A stretch of DNA of 64,000 nucleotides from Linanthus parryae (lineage: Eukaryota; Streptophyta; Magnoliopsida; Ericales; Polemoniaceae). The notes under the pieces were generated by a model that was not told the DNA's origin, did no database searches, and saw only the letters and a list, made by a program, of their open reading frames with translations. This document shows, in pieces, positions 44,988-56,433 of this stretch. The translations under genes and the position numbers were made by a program. The stretch spans positions 67,688,991 through 67,752,990 of the forward strand of contig JALGPY010000003.1 of NCBI GenBank assembly GCA_023055425.1, in the 5' to 3' direction. Each line of letters starts with the position of its first letter. Position 1 is the first letter of the stretch.

Positions 44988-45647
44988 ATGAGCACAAGAA
45001 GAGCCTCAGACCGAATCAAGATGGCTGGTGGTTCAAAACCTGTCTCAGAGAAGAAGAGAAAAGCAACACTAGAAGAGGTTCAAGAAATCAGTTAGGACTC
45101 TGTATCAAAAAGTTTCTCTGAAGAAGAAGAAGAATCTTGACCACCCAAGAAGATAGTGAGAAAATATCAAGCTCCAGCAAGGAAGAAACAATCTATGGCA
45201 TCTAAACAAGATAAGAATAAGGGTATCCATATTGGAAGCCCTAAGAGAGACAAGAAGAAGACAGTCCCTGAGACTAAAGGAAAAGGAAAGGAAATCCTTA
45301 TTCAAGATTCAGACTCAAACACTTCTTTAGGATCTTATGGTGCGTATGCCATGCCCAACAAGGAGAAACTCGAAGGGAAACTTGACAAAGATCCATCCCA
45401 AGAGGCATCAAAAGCAGGTAAGAAGAATGTAAAGACTGCCTCTCCTCAACAGAAAAGGTTAGCTGTAAAGAAGAAGCTGAAGCATGGGAAGAAAGCATTG
45501 GAAGGACTCACCTTCCTATTCAACAGTGTTATTGAAAAGATTAGTTCATTCATTGAGGAAATAGATGTGATCTCTCAAGAAGTTCAAACCAACAGTGAAG
45601 AAAGTGAGAAAGAAACAGGAGATCATGAGGATGACAAGGACCCTTAA
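44988..45647 (+). pseudogene. element B extra ORF, internally deleted
   Basis: It starts MSTRRASDRIKMAGGSKPV, like the A extra ORF, with stops at about 45093 and 45138. From 45156 it is open: KYQAPARKKQSMASKQDKN, KETVPETKGKGKEILIQDSD-like basic/acidic stretches, then LFNSVIEKISSFIEEIDVIS and the acidic end EKETGDHEDDKDP. The central conserved domain of A (SEFANVLGF ... LTLFFEQF) is absent, so about 1 kb is deleted. Only the disordered ends and one predicted helix remain. Confidence 0.8.
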
Positions 45648-45748
45648 TTTTGCCTATTCTTTCTTCCATATTCTCCCTGCTTTAATTTTGTAAGTTTTCA
45701 AAATTTTCCAGACACTTGATCCAACATTTTCTATCTTTTTGATGAAAG

Positions 45749-45765
45749 TCAAAAAGGGGGAGAAA
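45749..45765 (+). other. upstream PPT-like tract of element B
   Basis: TCAAAAAGGGGGAGAAA about 195 bp before the 3' LTR, mirrored in element A at 9264-9280. Confidence 0.6.
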
Positions 45766-45947
45766 AATCCTAAGTTTTAGTTTAGGTTTTTAGGTTTATT
45801 TGATTTTATCTGCTGAACTATTTATGTGTTTTTGTTGGTATTTAAATAAGTTGGATCTTTTTGGAATAAATGTGTCTTTAAATTGAAGACTAATCAGTTT
45901 ATTTTGCAGAGACTAAGGATAAAACAGAATTTGGTTTTGTCTTTCAT

Positions 45948-45959
45948 CAAGGGGGAGAT
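45948..45959 (+). other. polypurine tract of element B
   Basis: CAAGGGGGAGAT immediately before the LTR start TGAAAGCTC. Confidence 0.85.
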
Positions 45960-47273
45960 TGAAAGCTCAAGTTGTTCAAGACTTGAAAGAGCTTGGCTAT
46001 TTCAAGGCCTTGAAACAGCTTTCAAAGCCTTGAATCAGCTTCAGAGGCTTTAAAATAGTATTGGCTATTTTCAAGGCGTTGAAACTGGATTCAAAGCCTT
46101 GAAACTGTTAAACCTGAAAGCATATTCTCAGGGGGAGTTTTTCTATTAACTCTCTGATCTAACTTATTATCTCTCTTGCATATGATTGATTACCTGTTGT
46201 TAGACGATGAAAGACAAATTGTTAAACATGTTTTGAATCATATTATATCATCTGTTTGACCATGATAATGCAGGAAATATTGTTTCTAAGTTTTGTAGGA
46301 TTGTTTCCTAAACTGGATTGCTGCAGATTTGGAAACACTTGAATACTTTGATCCTGTGATCAATCACACGTGTTTGACAGCTTCTCATGATGGTTAAATG
46401 AGGGATTAAAACAATATCTCTGAAGATTACAATCATTCAACCGTTGGAGAAGATCTCAAAGGAGTCAAACTCTCTTTCCTACAAAATAGGAAGGTTCTTA
46501 CTGAAAATCTGGAGAGATTCGCAGAGTTGTTTAGAGTATTTAAACAGCTCAAATTCAAAGAAACAAAGAAACAATTCTCAACGGGCAAATACAGAGAAAG
46601 CATTCTGGATTGATAAGCATCAAGAAGTTCTTCATCTCTTCCAATCCATACACAGAAGTTCACTGCATTTCACTGCAGTTTTCTACTCTTAAGTGATCTT
46701 CTGTATATAGCTATATTGGTAGATCATTTCTGTATTATTTCGACATTCATTCTCAAGGATTTTTCAAAGTAAACAATAGAGAATTCTCAGTTAATCAGTT
46801 AGCTAGAGCATGTACTAGACAGGTTAGGGAAAACCACAAGCTGTAACAGAGTAAGGGAACTCTATGTGCTTGAGTTCTAGGACTTAGATTTTGATTAATA
46901 AGAATTGAGTTGAAAATCCTGCAAGGATCTAATCCCTGAGGTAGAGACGTCGGTCCAAGTGGACTGAACTCTATAAATCACTTGTCTTGTGCATTTTCAG
47001 TTCATCTCTTTCAAAGCTTTTGCAGCATACAAAACTGTTTATTTTCAAGGGTTTGAACTTGTTTCAAGGCCTTGAAAAAGGCATACTTGTTCTAAAACTT
47101 TCTTCTACTCTTAAAAGGGTTGAACCTGTGTTCAAGGCCTTGAAATTCATTGTCTGCACAAGTTCTTCTTCTTGTTAGCAAGTTTTGCAAAAAGTTGGCA
47201 TACTCTATTCAACCTCCCCCCCCCCCTTCTAGAGTATCTTAGTTGCTTATACATCTGCATACTCACACTTTCA
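45960..47273 (+). repeat. element B 3' LTR, 1314 bp
   Basis: TGAAAGCTCAAG to CACACTTTCA, followed by AACAA. Exact palindromes lie at 46000-46015 and 47062-47077, with near copies around 46020, 46070, 46090 and 47130. A C11 run lies at 47216-47226. Confidence 0.92.
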
Positions 47274-48402
47274 AACAAGACAAACAGTTTGGTCCTTTAA
47301 ACTAGACCGTTGAACCGGTGGTTTGAATCAACTAATAGGAAACGAGTTTAGCTAATTAACTAACATTTATGAAGCTAAAACAAAATGACACCGTTGCATA
47401 AAAGGAGCAACAATGGATGAGATTAAAAGAGAAACTTCAGATGGCACGACTATTGCTATAGCTGAATTCATGTCACCAGTTTGGCACTAATTGCGAATTG
47501 GTCCAGCCACCAAACTCAAGCAAGAATATCAGAGCATCATTTCTAATACGCCCCATTAAGATGAAGGTGGTTTTCATAACACTTTCAGCTTGACCAAGAG
47601 CTTATAGAGAACTTTATGAGCAAGAGGTTTTGCCATTATATCAGCCAATTGATCTTCACTGGACAAATGTGCCAAGTGAATTGTACCAGTTTGAACCAAA
47701 TCTCTAGTGGTATGAATATCAAATTCAATATGTTTAGGCCTTTGATAGAATATCGGGTTGTGCACCATGGCAACAGCAGAAGAGTCATCATTGTAAAGGA
47801 GAGGAATTGCAGGATCAGATATTTGTAAATTCTGCATATGCTATTTTATCCAGTTCACTTCACATACCAAATGTGCAAGGCTTCTATACTCTGCTTGAGC
47901 AGAGCTTCTGGACACCATCTTCTGTTTCTTGGACCTCCAAGACACCAGAGCTGACCCAAGAAACTCTAGATACCCAGATGTCAAACTTCTACTTTCTAAA
48001 CATCCGCCCCAATCAGCATCTTCATATGATCTGAGAGCAAGAACATGACTTTTAGGAAAGTGCAAACCATAATTTGCAGTCGTCTTCAAGTACCTAAGAA
48101 CATGATGAGCTTCATTGAGGTGCTCTCTAGTAGGCTGAGCCACATATTGAATTAACTTGTGAACTGCAAATGTCATATCTGGCCTTGTATTGCAGAGGTA
48201 AATCAACTTTCCAACCAAATTCCTGTAGCTGCTAGCTGTACCAAAATCCAAAGGATCACCCACTAATTGGCTAAACATGCAAGCTGGAACAATATGTGTA
48301 TATGCAGCCTTACAATCACTATAACCTGTCATAGCAAAGATCTCAAGCAGAAACTTGTGCTGACACACAAAATAGCAATTTCTGCACTTTAAAACCAATC
48401 AA
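47274..48402 (-). pseudogene. element F RT C-terminus and RNase H
   Basis: The minus strand reads FVCQHKFLLEIFAMTGYSDC, FGTASSYRNLVGKLIYLCN, TRPDMTFAVHKLIQYVAQPT, HVLRYLKTTANYGLHFPKSH, LRSYEDADWGGCLESRSLTS, ALVSWRSKKQKMVSRSSAQA, then IPLLYNDDSSAVAMVHNPIF, HIEFDIHTTRDLVQTGTIHL and DQLADIMAKPLAHKVLYKLL (end about 47574). The wording differs clearly from A-D, so it is a separate copia lineage. 47274-47573 is 3' non-coding sequence. A stop lies near 47838. Confidence 0.88.
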
Positions 48403-48850
48403 GACCCCGTTTGGTAATGCTTTTGCTTTCTAGAACAATGCTTTTTAAATCAAAAAGCAGTATTTATGTGTTTGGTAAAATTTTATTTTTTTTGCTTTCT
48501 AGAAAGCAACTGCTTCCCCAGAACAGCTTTTGAAAAGCAGGGGAGGGGTTGCTTTCTACGACCTGCTTTTTGATTAATTTATTATTTGACATCATTATCC
48601 ATTAATAAATATTAATAACATATTATTGTAATAGTACTATTTAGTATATCATGTTTGAAATTGTCGTTTCGACATTTACAACAAGTCTAAAGCGCTAGTT
48701 ACCAAACACAAAATGTCAAAAGTGATTTTCCACAACAGGTTATGTACAAAGTTTACCAAACACTTTTTGTGCAGATTCCCACAACAGCTTTCTCACAGTG
48801 CTTTCTCCACAGAAGCTTTCTAAACCGCCACAACATTACCAAACTAGCTC
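48403..48850. mobile_element. MITE, 448 bp, in element F reverse transcriptase
   Basis: The left end GACCCCGTTTGGTAATGC mirrors the right end, whose reverse is GAGCTAGTTTGGTAATGT. The interior is rich in 'gctttctagaaagc'-type inverted words. It separates RT segments ...LKDLGELAYL (right) and CQHKFLLEI (left) of element F. Only a weak TTA/TTG flank match is visible, so a Tourist or hAT assignment is not settled. Confidence 0.75.
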
Positions 48851-51360
48851 TAAGTATGCCAGTTCTCCCAAATCCTTCAGTTTAAATTATGTATTCAAAA
48901 TATGTTTGAAACCTTCAATTTCTGTAATGGTTGTGTTAACTAATAAGATGTCATCCACATATACTAACATTATCGTAAAAGAGCTCACAGTTCTCTTCAA
49001 TAAAAAATGGTATAGTCTGACTTACACTACAAGAAATCCATCTCCAAGAGAGTGTTAGATAACTTAAGAAACCATTGCCTAGATGCTTGCTCTATCAATA
49101 CAAGGACTTCTCTAATCTGCAGACTACATTACCATTAGTAATTGACTGTGCAAGCCATTCAGGCACATGCATGCAAATTTTCATGTAAATCACCATGAAG
49201 AAATACATTATTGACATCTAACTGCCACACAACCCAATTTGCACTACCTGCCAGAGCCAATAAGATCTTGAAAGTGACTAACTTAGTAATATGAGATAAT
49301 GTCTCAAAGTAGTCTAACTCTTCTGTCTGAGTGTATCCTTTAGCAACTAATCTTGATTTATATATTTCAATGGTGCCATCTGCCTTGTATTTGATTTTTT
49401 ATACCGAATTACAGCCAACCACCTTATGTCATGCTGGTAATGAAGTGATGGTCCAGGTTGATTATCTTCAAGAGCCTTGATTTATGTTTTATAGTTTGTA
49501 CCCATTCTTGATGTTGATAAGCTTGATAGCAAGTTGATGGTTATAGTAGAGCATAAACATGATTAAGAAATCACAAAATAAACTACAACTGAATTAGACT
49601 TGGCTCTTGTGGAGTGCACAACATAATCTTCCAAATGTCTTCGCATTCAAGATACTCTAGAAATATGCCTCACAAGAACTGGATGTAGTAAAATTTCTCT
49701 ATAAGATCTAGGAGAATTAACACTACTGTCACCAACAGCTGTGGTGGTAGGAAATGGATAGGGTCTTGATTCCAAGTCCACAATATCTGGTACTGGATAT
49801 GGCAAGCAAACACGTTCAAAAGGGTCGTGAAGATCTCGTGCTTCCTCAGAAAAAGGGAAAAATATATCCATGGAAAACTACATTCCTTGACACAATAAAA
49901 GTGTGAGATGCTGGATCATACACCTTGAAGCCTTTAAATCCAAAAACATATCCCAGGAAACCCCTTTCACATCTCTAGGATAACACTTTGTTCTACCATG
50001 AGTTAAGGTGGAAACATAACACAAGTACCCTAAGACCTATAAAACACTATCATCGGGAGCTGTTTTGTAAAAAACCTCAAATGGGGACTTACCTCCAGTC
50101 TTAAGTGATGGTAGTATGTTGATTACGAAAGCAGCAGTGAGCATATATTAACCCCAAAACTTGATAAACACATGACTGAAACCTCAATGCTCTGGCCACA
50201 TTCAATGCTGGTACTTCCTCAGCACCACTGAATTCTACTCATGTGTCTCAACAGAGTCGAGTTCATGAACAATACCTTTAGAACCATAGAAAGATTGTGC
50301 AATTGAGGAGCATTATCAGATCTTATTCTCTTGATTGGAGCATCAAATGTGTGAGTATCATATGATAGAAAGCATGAATTACTTGATCAACAACTGATTT
50401 CAGCTTCATAAGAAAAATCCAAGTCATTTTGGTAGCATCATCCACTAATGTAAGAAAGAATCTATGACATAAATGTGTTGGGGGGTTTTGTAATGTCCCC
50501 ATGTGTCAGAGTGAATCAAAGAAAATGGCACAGAAGCCATGTAAGCTCTCAAATGGTTTTCACTTTTTAGATGAAGGAAAAATTACACAACGAAACTTTC
50601 TACCCCTTGACACCTCTTGTTGATCTCATTTGAGCATAGAAGGGTGACTCACTCTTCTATTCCAAAGTATGGCATTGTCTTGTCTATGTACTGCTGAAAC
50701 CATAGAAAAACCACTTGACTTTTTTAAATCCAAAAGATATAGTCCTCCAATATTGACACATGTGCCAAGAAGCTCTTCATTCTTGTTGATTACACATCTA
50801 TTACTGTCACATTATCTGGACATTTGAGAATCTCATGTCCAACTCGATGCCTGCATTGCACGGAGAACGAATCCTCCTCGTTGCACGCTTGGAATGTTTC
50901 TCCCTCTCCTTGACGTGCTTCTTCCCATCGATTCATCTGGGTTTTTGCTCTATTTTCTTTGAAAAGGAAGTTACCTCCATAGATCGTTTAAAGAATCGCC
51001 CATTCTTCCTTAGCTTCCTTGCATGTTGACACTCTGTTTTATTAAGCCCCCCCCCCCCCCCCCAAGCACTATTGATGAGATATAGGGCATCAATGTTAGC
51101 TTTTAATGTATCTCGCTCATCAGGTCAGATAAAGGCTTTTCTTTGACTTTTCCATTCTCCTCGTACATGGGTCTTTTATAACCTATAGAAATAACTTTAA
51201 TATTGTCCTAACCCTCACGCATCAGAAACCCCCTCCATTTCTTACATGCGTAATCAACGCCATGAAAATTGGCATGCGTGCAGTTATATTGTAGATGTCC
51301 TTTCTTAATCGCATCATGATCATTACATTTGTTCAGTTATATTAATAATTTAAGGTAAAG
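48851..51360 (-). pseudogene. element F gag-pol remainder (RT, integrase and upstream), decayed
   Basis: On the minus strand, 48851-49000 gives YVDDILLVNTTITEIEGFK and FKLKDLGELAYL. The RT start lies around 49200-49440. The linker at 49647-49871 reads MDIFFPFSEEARDLHDPF and SYREILLHPV. The integrase C-terminus is at about 49900-50080 (GYKVYDPASHTF-like, GTCVMFPP), and the integrase core at about 50290-50340 reads IKRIRSDNAPQLHNL. Beyond 50600 the pre-integrase and gag parts are only patchily recognisable. A C17 run lies at 51047-51063. Confidence 0.7.
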
Positions 51361-51380
51361 TAACAATTGCTCTTATACCA
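51361..51380 (-). other. primer binding site of element F (probable)
   Basis: The minus strand reads TGGTATAAGAGCAATTGTTA, which is TGGTATcAGAGC with one change. It is placed correctly at the start of element F. An LTR should lie just to the right (51381-51478), but no second copy was found to prove it. Confidence 0.55.
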
Positions 51381-52202
51381 ACTTAAAAGTGGATATAGAG
51401 CCTGTCAGACAATATAACACACAAGAGCACGACTTGACTTTCGTTCCACCACTAGTTCGCATAGCGAATCTATATCTATATTATTAATAAAAGCTAGGAG
51501 GTGAGAAAAACTCACTCTTCATATGTCATTTTTCATCCACATCATGTCATACATGTCATGTAAACCAATTAAAATACTCGATGTAATTTGTGTATTTAAA
51601 TTATGATGATTAAGACAGTAAAATAGTCACTAATAACAAAAGTTGTAACTTATAATTGCATTAAAGTGTCAACTTCTCTCCATATGCCATTTTTCATCCA
51701 CATCATGTCATCATGTCATGTAATAACCAATTAAAATTCTCCATATAATTTGTGTATTTAAAGTATGATGAGTAAGACAATAAAATAGTCATAAGTTTCA
51801 ACAAAAAATGTAACTTATAATTGCATTGAAGTGTCAACTTTATAGAATTATTTATAAAGTACATCCTTTTAAAATGAGACTGAAAGAGAAATGAGGTTTT
51901 GCACTTAGAAAAAATATATATTTTCAAAAAAGTCAACTTTATTTATGCATATTTTGCCCTTTCAAGAAAACATAGGTATTATTTTTTCTTAGTACAATTA
52001 GGAACTAAAGGTCCGAAAATTGATTATGATTATAACTGTAATACATGAAAAATAAATTTACTAAATTACTATAGTTACTTGCTATATTGTGTATAATGTT
52101 AGGAAGTGATCTCACTATTTCATTTCGAAAGGGGAAGAGCAGATAAATAGTTATTATATTTTGACTATTAACGAAGTACACTTCGTAAACATAACTATGT
52201 TA

Positions 52203-52515
52203 GGGCATCTCCAATAGTAGTAGGTATTTTTTGCATGTTCTAAATTTTGCATGACATGCATTTGTAATTTTGCTCCAGCAGTAAAATGTAATTTATACAT
52301 TTTCTAGTTATGTGAGGTTAAAATATAGATATTAAGAATGCATGGGAGGAGAGAGATAGACACAAAATTTTGCATGCCTACTTTCTTGCTAGCTATTAAT
52401 GGAGAGGAGGATGCATGTTCTGCAAAATGCATGAGCATATGCATTATCTATTGGAGGTCAATTTTTTATCATATTCTTTATATTTTGCATTTTGCATAGA
52501 CTATTGGAGATGCCC
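52203..52515. mobile_element. Tourist-like MITE, 313 bp
   Basis: TIRs GGGCATCTCCAATAG and CTATTGGAGATGCCC are flanked by TTA (52200-52202 and 52516-52518), the PIF/Harbinger signature. The interior repeats 'ttttgcatg/catgcaaaa' words. Confidence 0.92.
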
Positions 52516-53031
52516 TTATCTATTGCTTTATATCATATTTAAAGAAGAACTAATGAGATAGGTCAGCGAGAAGTTGAAATCTAAAAAATGGAGTAACCGC
52601 TCCTTTATTTTATTTTTTTATCAGAAAACCTCTCCTTTCTATCTTTTCATCTTTTAAGAGCATATATGCGTTTCATTTTTATGGTCTGATAAGGAATAAA
52701 CTGTTAGAAATTTTTATAATGAATGTGGTCTAAAAAAGTTTAATCATAAATGAAACATATATTTGAAACTCAATATAGATATAATGTCTACAATCTTGAA
52801 AGAGGTAAGGGCGGATAAATAGTTTTTAAACCTAAGAATTTTTAAATTACCCATATAGGAAGTGCAATAAATTAATAAAAATATTACCAAATTTAAAGTA
52901 AATCTCACAAGGTATATTTTGAGAACAAGTAACATGTTTAGATAGAAGCTGGACTCACCCAAATAACATTTTACAATCTGGAGACTGTGAAAATAAAATT
53001 AATTTTCCTAATTGCAACACACTATTGCTTA

Positions 53032-53270
53032 CTCCTTCCATCTCACCCGTTTCTTAAAAAAATACTATTCACCAATCACTTTGGTATGACGATTTTAGTT
53101 AGTAAAACGATACAAGAATTTCATAATTTTTTTTATGGTTTTGTATAGTATACTTAACTCTACATCACCATGAAAGATTACCAAATTCTAGCATCGTTTT
53201 GGTTACCAAATTACCGGGTCAAAATGACTTGGAAAAGTCAATTTTGAAGAAACGGGTGGGAAGGAGGGAG
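53032..53270. mobile_element. Stowaway-like MITE, 239 bp
   Basis: TIRs CTCCTTCCATCTCACCCG and CGGGTGGGAAGGAGGGAG are flanked by TA on both sides (53030-53031 and 53271-53272), as for Tc1/mariner-derived Stowaway elements. The interior is a diverged inverted repeat. Confidence 0.92.
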
Positions 53271-53923
53271 TAACTGTTAACAACAAATCACCCAATGCAT
53301 ACAAATTTATATTTTTGGGATGTATGTTTATGAATAAAAAGTCTATCAAACATTTGTAACATAGCTATTTCATTTCTTTCATTATTTATAAAAAAAATAA
53401 CATTCATTGGAAATTACATGACAAGGGGAGACGACAAGTTTTAAAATACTTATTTTTTCTACTTTCTCACCTTCAGTACATGCATTTTGTATCTATATAA
53501 AAATATATACGGTCTGTTTCATTGGTACACTAAGGAACAAAGGGTTCTACATGTATAGTGATTATGGTTTAATTGAATGAAAATAGTTGTTAAAGATAAT
53601 CAATACCAACGTAACTAAAATTACTAAACTAGCATATATAAAATGGATCCATATAAAATATACACAATCTTTTGAAAAGGTAAGTGGATATTAATATTTG
53701 TTTATTTCGTTAAAATTGTACAATTCACAAGAAGGGCATTGAATTTCTCAAAAAAAAAAAAAAAAAAAACAAGGGCATTGAATAAATATAAAACATGCTC
53801 AAAGTTAAAACAAAATTCCTTCAGATGAGCAATAAAAACTACTAACATGTTACGAAATATTCACTTATCATTGATATGATTATGTTTGCTAACATATGAT
53901 TTTGTTTTCTAACATAGAAGCTA

Positions 53924-53932
<9 letters not shown>

Positions 53933-53961
<29 letters not shown>
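53933..53961. repeat. (AT)n microsatellite
   Basis: An AT dinucleotide run, followed by a short (TG)n at 53963-53972. Confidence 0.9.
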
Positions 53962-53963
<2 letters not shown>

Positions 53964-56433
53964 GTGTGTGTGTATTTAATTAAGCAAGACAATTGCTTAC
54001 CCATTAACTCTTGTTAATCCAAAGCCCTAAATATATTTTTCATGTTATACATATGTCCAATTTCAATCATTCGAATTAATTATATAATTTTTTAATTAGT
54101 ACACTATAGTTATTTGAAAAGAATTTTGTAAAGTGTCTGACATTGACTATTGTTTTTTCTAATCATAACTAGGGTATTTATTATATTATTTATAATGAAA
54201 ATAATATATATTTCAAATTTAATTAAAATGGAGAGTGGAGTTGAAACAAGTTTTTTCTACAACCCAATATCTTTTCCTATACAAGGGAACACATGTATTT
54301 TATTCATTGGTAGAAAAAATGAATAAAGAGCCTGAAAGTTCACAATGGATATGACATCAAGCTAACAAATAGGAGTTAGTAAAGTAGAATAGATAAAATG
54401 TCCATAATCCTAAACAAAATTACTTTTTTTTTTGTTTGAGATACAACAAAATTACTTTTTTGAAAAAGGTAAGAGAGTTAAATAATATTTTTATAGGACT
54501 ATTAAAAGTAAACTTCCCAACAAATTCCATAAACAAATATAAATTATTTTCATAGTTAAAAAATAATTTTAAAATAATTAGCAAGAAAGATTAACTTGGA
54601 CGGAATATCAACTTGCCTCAAGTGGTAAACTAAATCTTACAAATTTGAGAATGAAAAATACTCTTTTTTTTTTTTTTTTTTTTTTTTTTGTAATTACACC
54701 ATACCAATTCTTAAACTTTAGTTAACTGGTCACTCAATGCATCCAAATTAAACTTTTTGATGTGTCTTTTCACTTTTTTTTATCAAAATTGATAATGTGT
54801 TTTTTGAAAAATAAGAAAATGATTACATAAAGAAATATAGTAAATCGTTTCGCAGTGGTTACTATTTTTCTTAATATAGCTACACCTGCTATTGCATTAT
54901 TTATAAAAAAATACTAATAAAAGAAGATTAAAGAGAATGGAGGATAGCTTTTTTAAATATATTATTTATCTATAATGTATGGATTCTTTTGTCATGTTCA
55001 TTCGTACAAAAAGGAACAAAGGGTTCTATGTAGAGAAAGAGTATGAAAGTAGTTGTTTTAATGATGAAGAATAAAAAATAAAATGTTATATAAATTACTA
55101 TATATGAAATATCCACAGTTCTTAAAACATATGATATTTTTTTGGAAAAGGAAAAAACAGATAAATAGTCGTTCTATTTCACTATATAAATAATACACAT
55201 CTCAAAACTTTTCAAAAATAAATATAAAGTATATTCAAAGTTAAAAATAAAATTTCACGAAATATTTACTAAGAAAAATTCTCGTGGTACAAAATATTTA
55301 GTTACGTTAAAGATATATGTTTTCTGAACATAAGAATGAATAACAAAAAATAAATTGTTAATCACACTAGACAGTTTCTATATATTTTTTTGAAATGACA
55401 CTAGACTGTTTCTTAACTGTTAATATTCAGTTAACTCAAAGTATTGAAACTTTTTTTTTTTATGTTATTTGTTAATTTGTTCAGTTTAATGATTTAAAAT
55501 AATTAAATTTTTATTTTTATAAGTCAGAACGGGCTACTTAGAAACAAAAGTTAGTAAAGCCTTTGACAATGTCTACTATTTTTCTAAACCAACCTATGTT
55601 ATTTAAGACTTAATACAGATAATAAGTTGCATTGTTACAACTACCCAAAACATTAATTATTTTTCTTCACATTTTCTAATAATCATTTTTCATCTTATTT
55701 CTTTTCAATAAACAAAATCTTCTTTACATCAAATAAGAAGAAAAATGTGTAGATATCCATTACAATCGCTTAACTCTAAAAAAAACCTATGTATAATACA
55801 AATAAGATTAATTGAAGAGTTGTGTCAAGTTCCTCATGCCCTATAATGTTTAAATAGTATAATGTTGTGAATTTATAGCTGAAAAAGAAATTGATTTGTA
55901 TTATTTTCATAGGGCATGATTTAGGTATAGTGAGTGCATGAGAACACGTGCACAGTGCGGGTTAATGAATATTGTTTTATAAAAATGAATTATTTAGTTC
56001 ATAGTGCACATCCTTAAAAATAATCGTGCGTACATCAATAACAAAAGAATTTGTAGGGTTTTGATGCAGGTTACGCAGCGGAATAAAAAAAATTAATCCT
56101 GCTCAAATCCCTCCAAGGATCACAGGCAAGCAATCATAACATGATAAATGTTAGAATGGTGTGTGCCTTTGTTTGGGAGATCACACGAAGAATATTGTCT
56201 TCGTCTGTACGAGTATCCACACCTTGGATCTTTGATTGGACTCCTTCTCACCGCGATGTGCTAGCAACGGAAGAAGTAGGAAGAGATCACGCAAAACGGA
56301 GCACCAAGCCGACACCTATGGAGGCCGACGGCAAGGGGTGGGGGGGGACGGGTAAGGAGGCTTCGACCTTCTTGCTTTGTCTCTCTCTCTCTCTCTCCTC
56401 CTTTGTTATGTTCTCTCAATAATAACTTATGTT

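Larger units (their letters stand above)
29175..47273 (+). mobile_element. Sirevirus-like Ty1/copia element B with internal duplication and nested element C
   Basis: The outer boundaries TGAAAGCTCA (29175) and CACACTTTCA (47273) are flanked by AACAA at 29170-29174 and 47274-47278. The order is: full LTR (29175-38973, split by C), 0.68 kb copy of the right-hand flank, LTR stub (39658-39840), PBS, gag, PR, IN, RT, RH, extra ORF, PPT and LTR (45960-47273). B is a relative of A (LTR parts, gag, pol and extra ORF all align) with its own deletions in integrase and the extra ORF. The insertion site is inside decayed element F. Confidence 0.88.
51985..55330. repeat. diverged tandem repeat, unit about 0.7-0.9 kb, at least 5 copies
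   Basis: The 'gataaatagt'-type block occurs at about 52142, 52814, 53690, 54472 and 55158, that is at spacings of roughly 670, 875, 780 and 690 bp. Each is preceded by a 'ggaaaaggtaag'-like phrase and by 'tccacaatctt' 20-60 bp earlier. The 'aaggaacaaagggttct' block recurs at about 53535 and 55011, with degenerate forms at 51990 and 52690. MITE insertions and indels explain the uneven spacing. Confidence 0.6.
51381..56051. other. AT-rich gene-free region with diverged tandem units
   Basis: No coding sequence is seen. The junction at 51479 (TCTATATCTATATTATTAAT, then AAAAGC) resembles a plant Helitron 5' end. Near 55940 is acacgtgcacagtgcgggtt, a short hairpin-like, GC-rich piece of the sort found near Helitron 3' ends, but a CTRR terminus was not pinned down. 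Inside, a motif set (aaggaacaaagggttctac; aaaggtaag...ataaatagt; attaaaagtaaactt) recurs at about 51990-52200, 52690-52870, 53515-53740, 54300-54530 and 54990-55230. Confidence 0.5.

Noticed and set aside
48403..48850. Firm assignment of this MITE to Tourist
   Set aside because: The 3-bp flanks are TTA and TTG (minus strand) and the TIR outer bases disagree, so the target duplication is not demonstrated.
51479..55970. Definite Helitron call
   Set aside because: The 5' end looks right, but I could not find a CTRR terminus with an adjacent hairpin or any Rep/helicase coding sequence.
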